Of a stretch of 6,646 nucleotides of DNA, positions 6,432 to 6,646 are shown one piece after another. The DNA is from Methanomassiliicoccaceae archaeon. Lineage in GTDB: Archaea > Thermoplasmatota > Thermoplasmata > Methanomassiliicoccales > Methanomethylophilaceae. Numbering within the stretch: position 1 is the stretch's first letter; every line of letters starts with the position of its first letter. The notes beneath the pieces are model-generated. The model saw nothing but the letters and a program-made list of their open reading frames with translations. It ran no database searches and was not told where the DNA came from. The DNA lies in assembly GCA_009778275.1 (NCBI GenBank), contig WRKC01000053.1:1-6646 (forward strand), written 5' to 3'. The position numbers and the translations under genes are program-made.

Positions 6432-6439
6432 CATATTTA
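6432..6439 (-). promoter_or_regulatory. TATA box of the P-loop/membrane-protein operon
   Basis: The minus strand reads TAAATATGA across this site, centred about 30 bases before ATG 6406. This gives a leaderless or very short-leader mRNA for the two-gene operon. Confidence 0.5.
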
Positions 6440-6466
6440 CGGGATTTGATTGAAAGATGGGATGTT

Positions 6467-6517
6467 GGACGGTCTGACACGATATTTCGAAACGTTCGCA
6501 CTCCGTCCGTGTGCAAC
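6467..6517. repeat. Nested inverted repeats between divergent promoters
   Basis: GGACGG (6467-6472) is the exact complement of CCGTCC (6503-6508). A second, overlapping hairpin pairs GTT-c-GCAC (6494-6501) with GTGCAAC (6511-6517). The two foldings exclude each other. The elements lie between the TATA-like boxes of the divergent genes, where a shared operator would sit, but six- and seven-base matches can arise by chance. Confidence 0.3.
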
Positions 6518-6529
6518 CCAGGTAAAAAT

Positions 6530-6537
6530 TACATATA
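6530..6537 (+). promoter_or_regulatory. TATA box of the rightmost gene
   Basis: TACATATA lies just after an A-rich stretch (GGTAAAAATT). A start about 26 bases on, near 6560, would leave a leader of about 40 bases to ATG 6600. Confidence 0.4.
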
Positions 6538-6599
6538 CCAGCTACGGCATTAATCATCATTGCATCCGCGAAACTAAGATGCCATCAGAGGACGAAATA

Positions 6600-6646
6600 A
6601 TGACAAACAGGGCAGTAGTGTTTTCTTCAGCGCTTGGAAAAACAAG
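6600..6646 (+). CDS. N-terminus of a possible flavodoxin-like protein (cut by window end)
   Basis: Only 15 codons are visible: MTNRAVVFSSALGKT. A hydrophobic first strand (AVVF) followed by S-x-x-G-x-T resembles the FMN phosphate-binding loop at the start of flavodoxins. With so few residues this is a hint, and a P-loop or another Rossmann-like protein is possible. ATG 6600 is preferred because GAGG (6588-6591) sits eight bases before it. An in-frame ATG at 6579 would add MPSEDEI. The gene diverges from the P-loop operon across a roughly 190-base gap. Confidence 0.4.
   Translation, partial: MTNRAVVFSSALGKT

Noticed and set aside
1..6646. CRISPR array, insertion sequence or prophage
   Set aside because: No regularly spaced direct repeats, transposase, integrase or terminal inverted repeats were seen.

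Overview
The window looks like a stretch of an archaeal chromosome with roughly 50% G+C. The evidence is an XPD/Rad3-type Fe-S helicase, a type II tRNA-Ser with no encoded CCA, and A/T-rich TATA-like boxes centred about 26 bases before several starts, which implies leaderless transcripts. Frequent AGG/AGA and ATA codons and this gene mix would suit a Thermoplasmata or Methanomassiliicoccales archaeon. That placement is inferred from general impression and is not proven here.

Layout. Bases 1-1719 (+) hold the 3' part of an XPD-like helicase gene whose Walker A end lies before the window. Bases 1720-2137 hold no obvious conserved gene but are rich in inverted repeats. On the minus strand they also carry a 28-codon reading frame behind a near-perfect Shine-Dalgarno sequence. 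Bases 2138-3064 (+) encode a BASS-family (bile acid:Na+ symporter-like) membrane transporter. Bases 3096-3180 (+) are tRNA-Ser(UGA). Bases 3285-3854 and 3859-4551 (+) encode a nitroreductase-family flavoprotein and SfsA, four bases apart and probably cotranscribed. On the minus strand, 6406-5453 encodes an HPr-kinase/PEPCK-fold-like P-loop protein. It overlaps by an ATGA junction with 5456-4542, a two-helix membrane protein of no recognised family. A plus-strand gene with a flavodoxin-like N-terminus begins at about 6600 and runs off the end.

How the genes relate. The helicase, transporter, tRNA, nitroreductase and SfsA are ordinary chromosomal genes with no evident shared pathway. The part most likely to be undescribed is the translationally coupled minus-strand pair: a soluble P-loop kinase-like protein and a membrane-anchored partner with a large cytosolic domain. 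The other unexplained part is the structured gap at 1720-2137, which could be a noncoding RNA, a microprotein gene with a folded leader, or both. No CRISPR array, insertion sequence, integrase or phage gene was seen.
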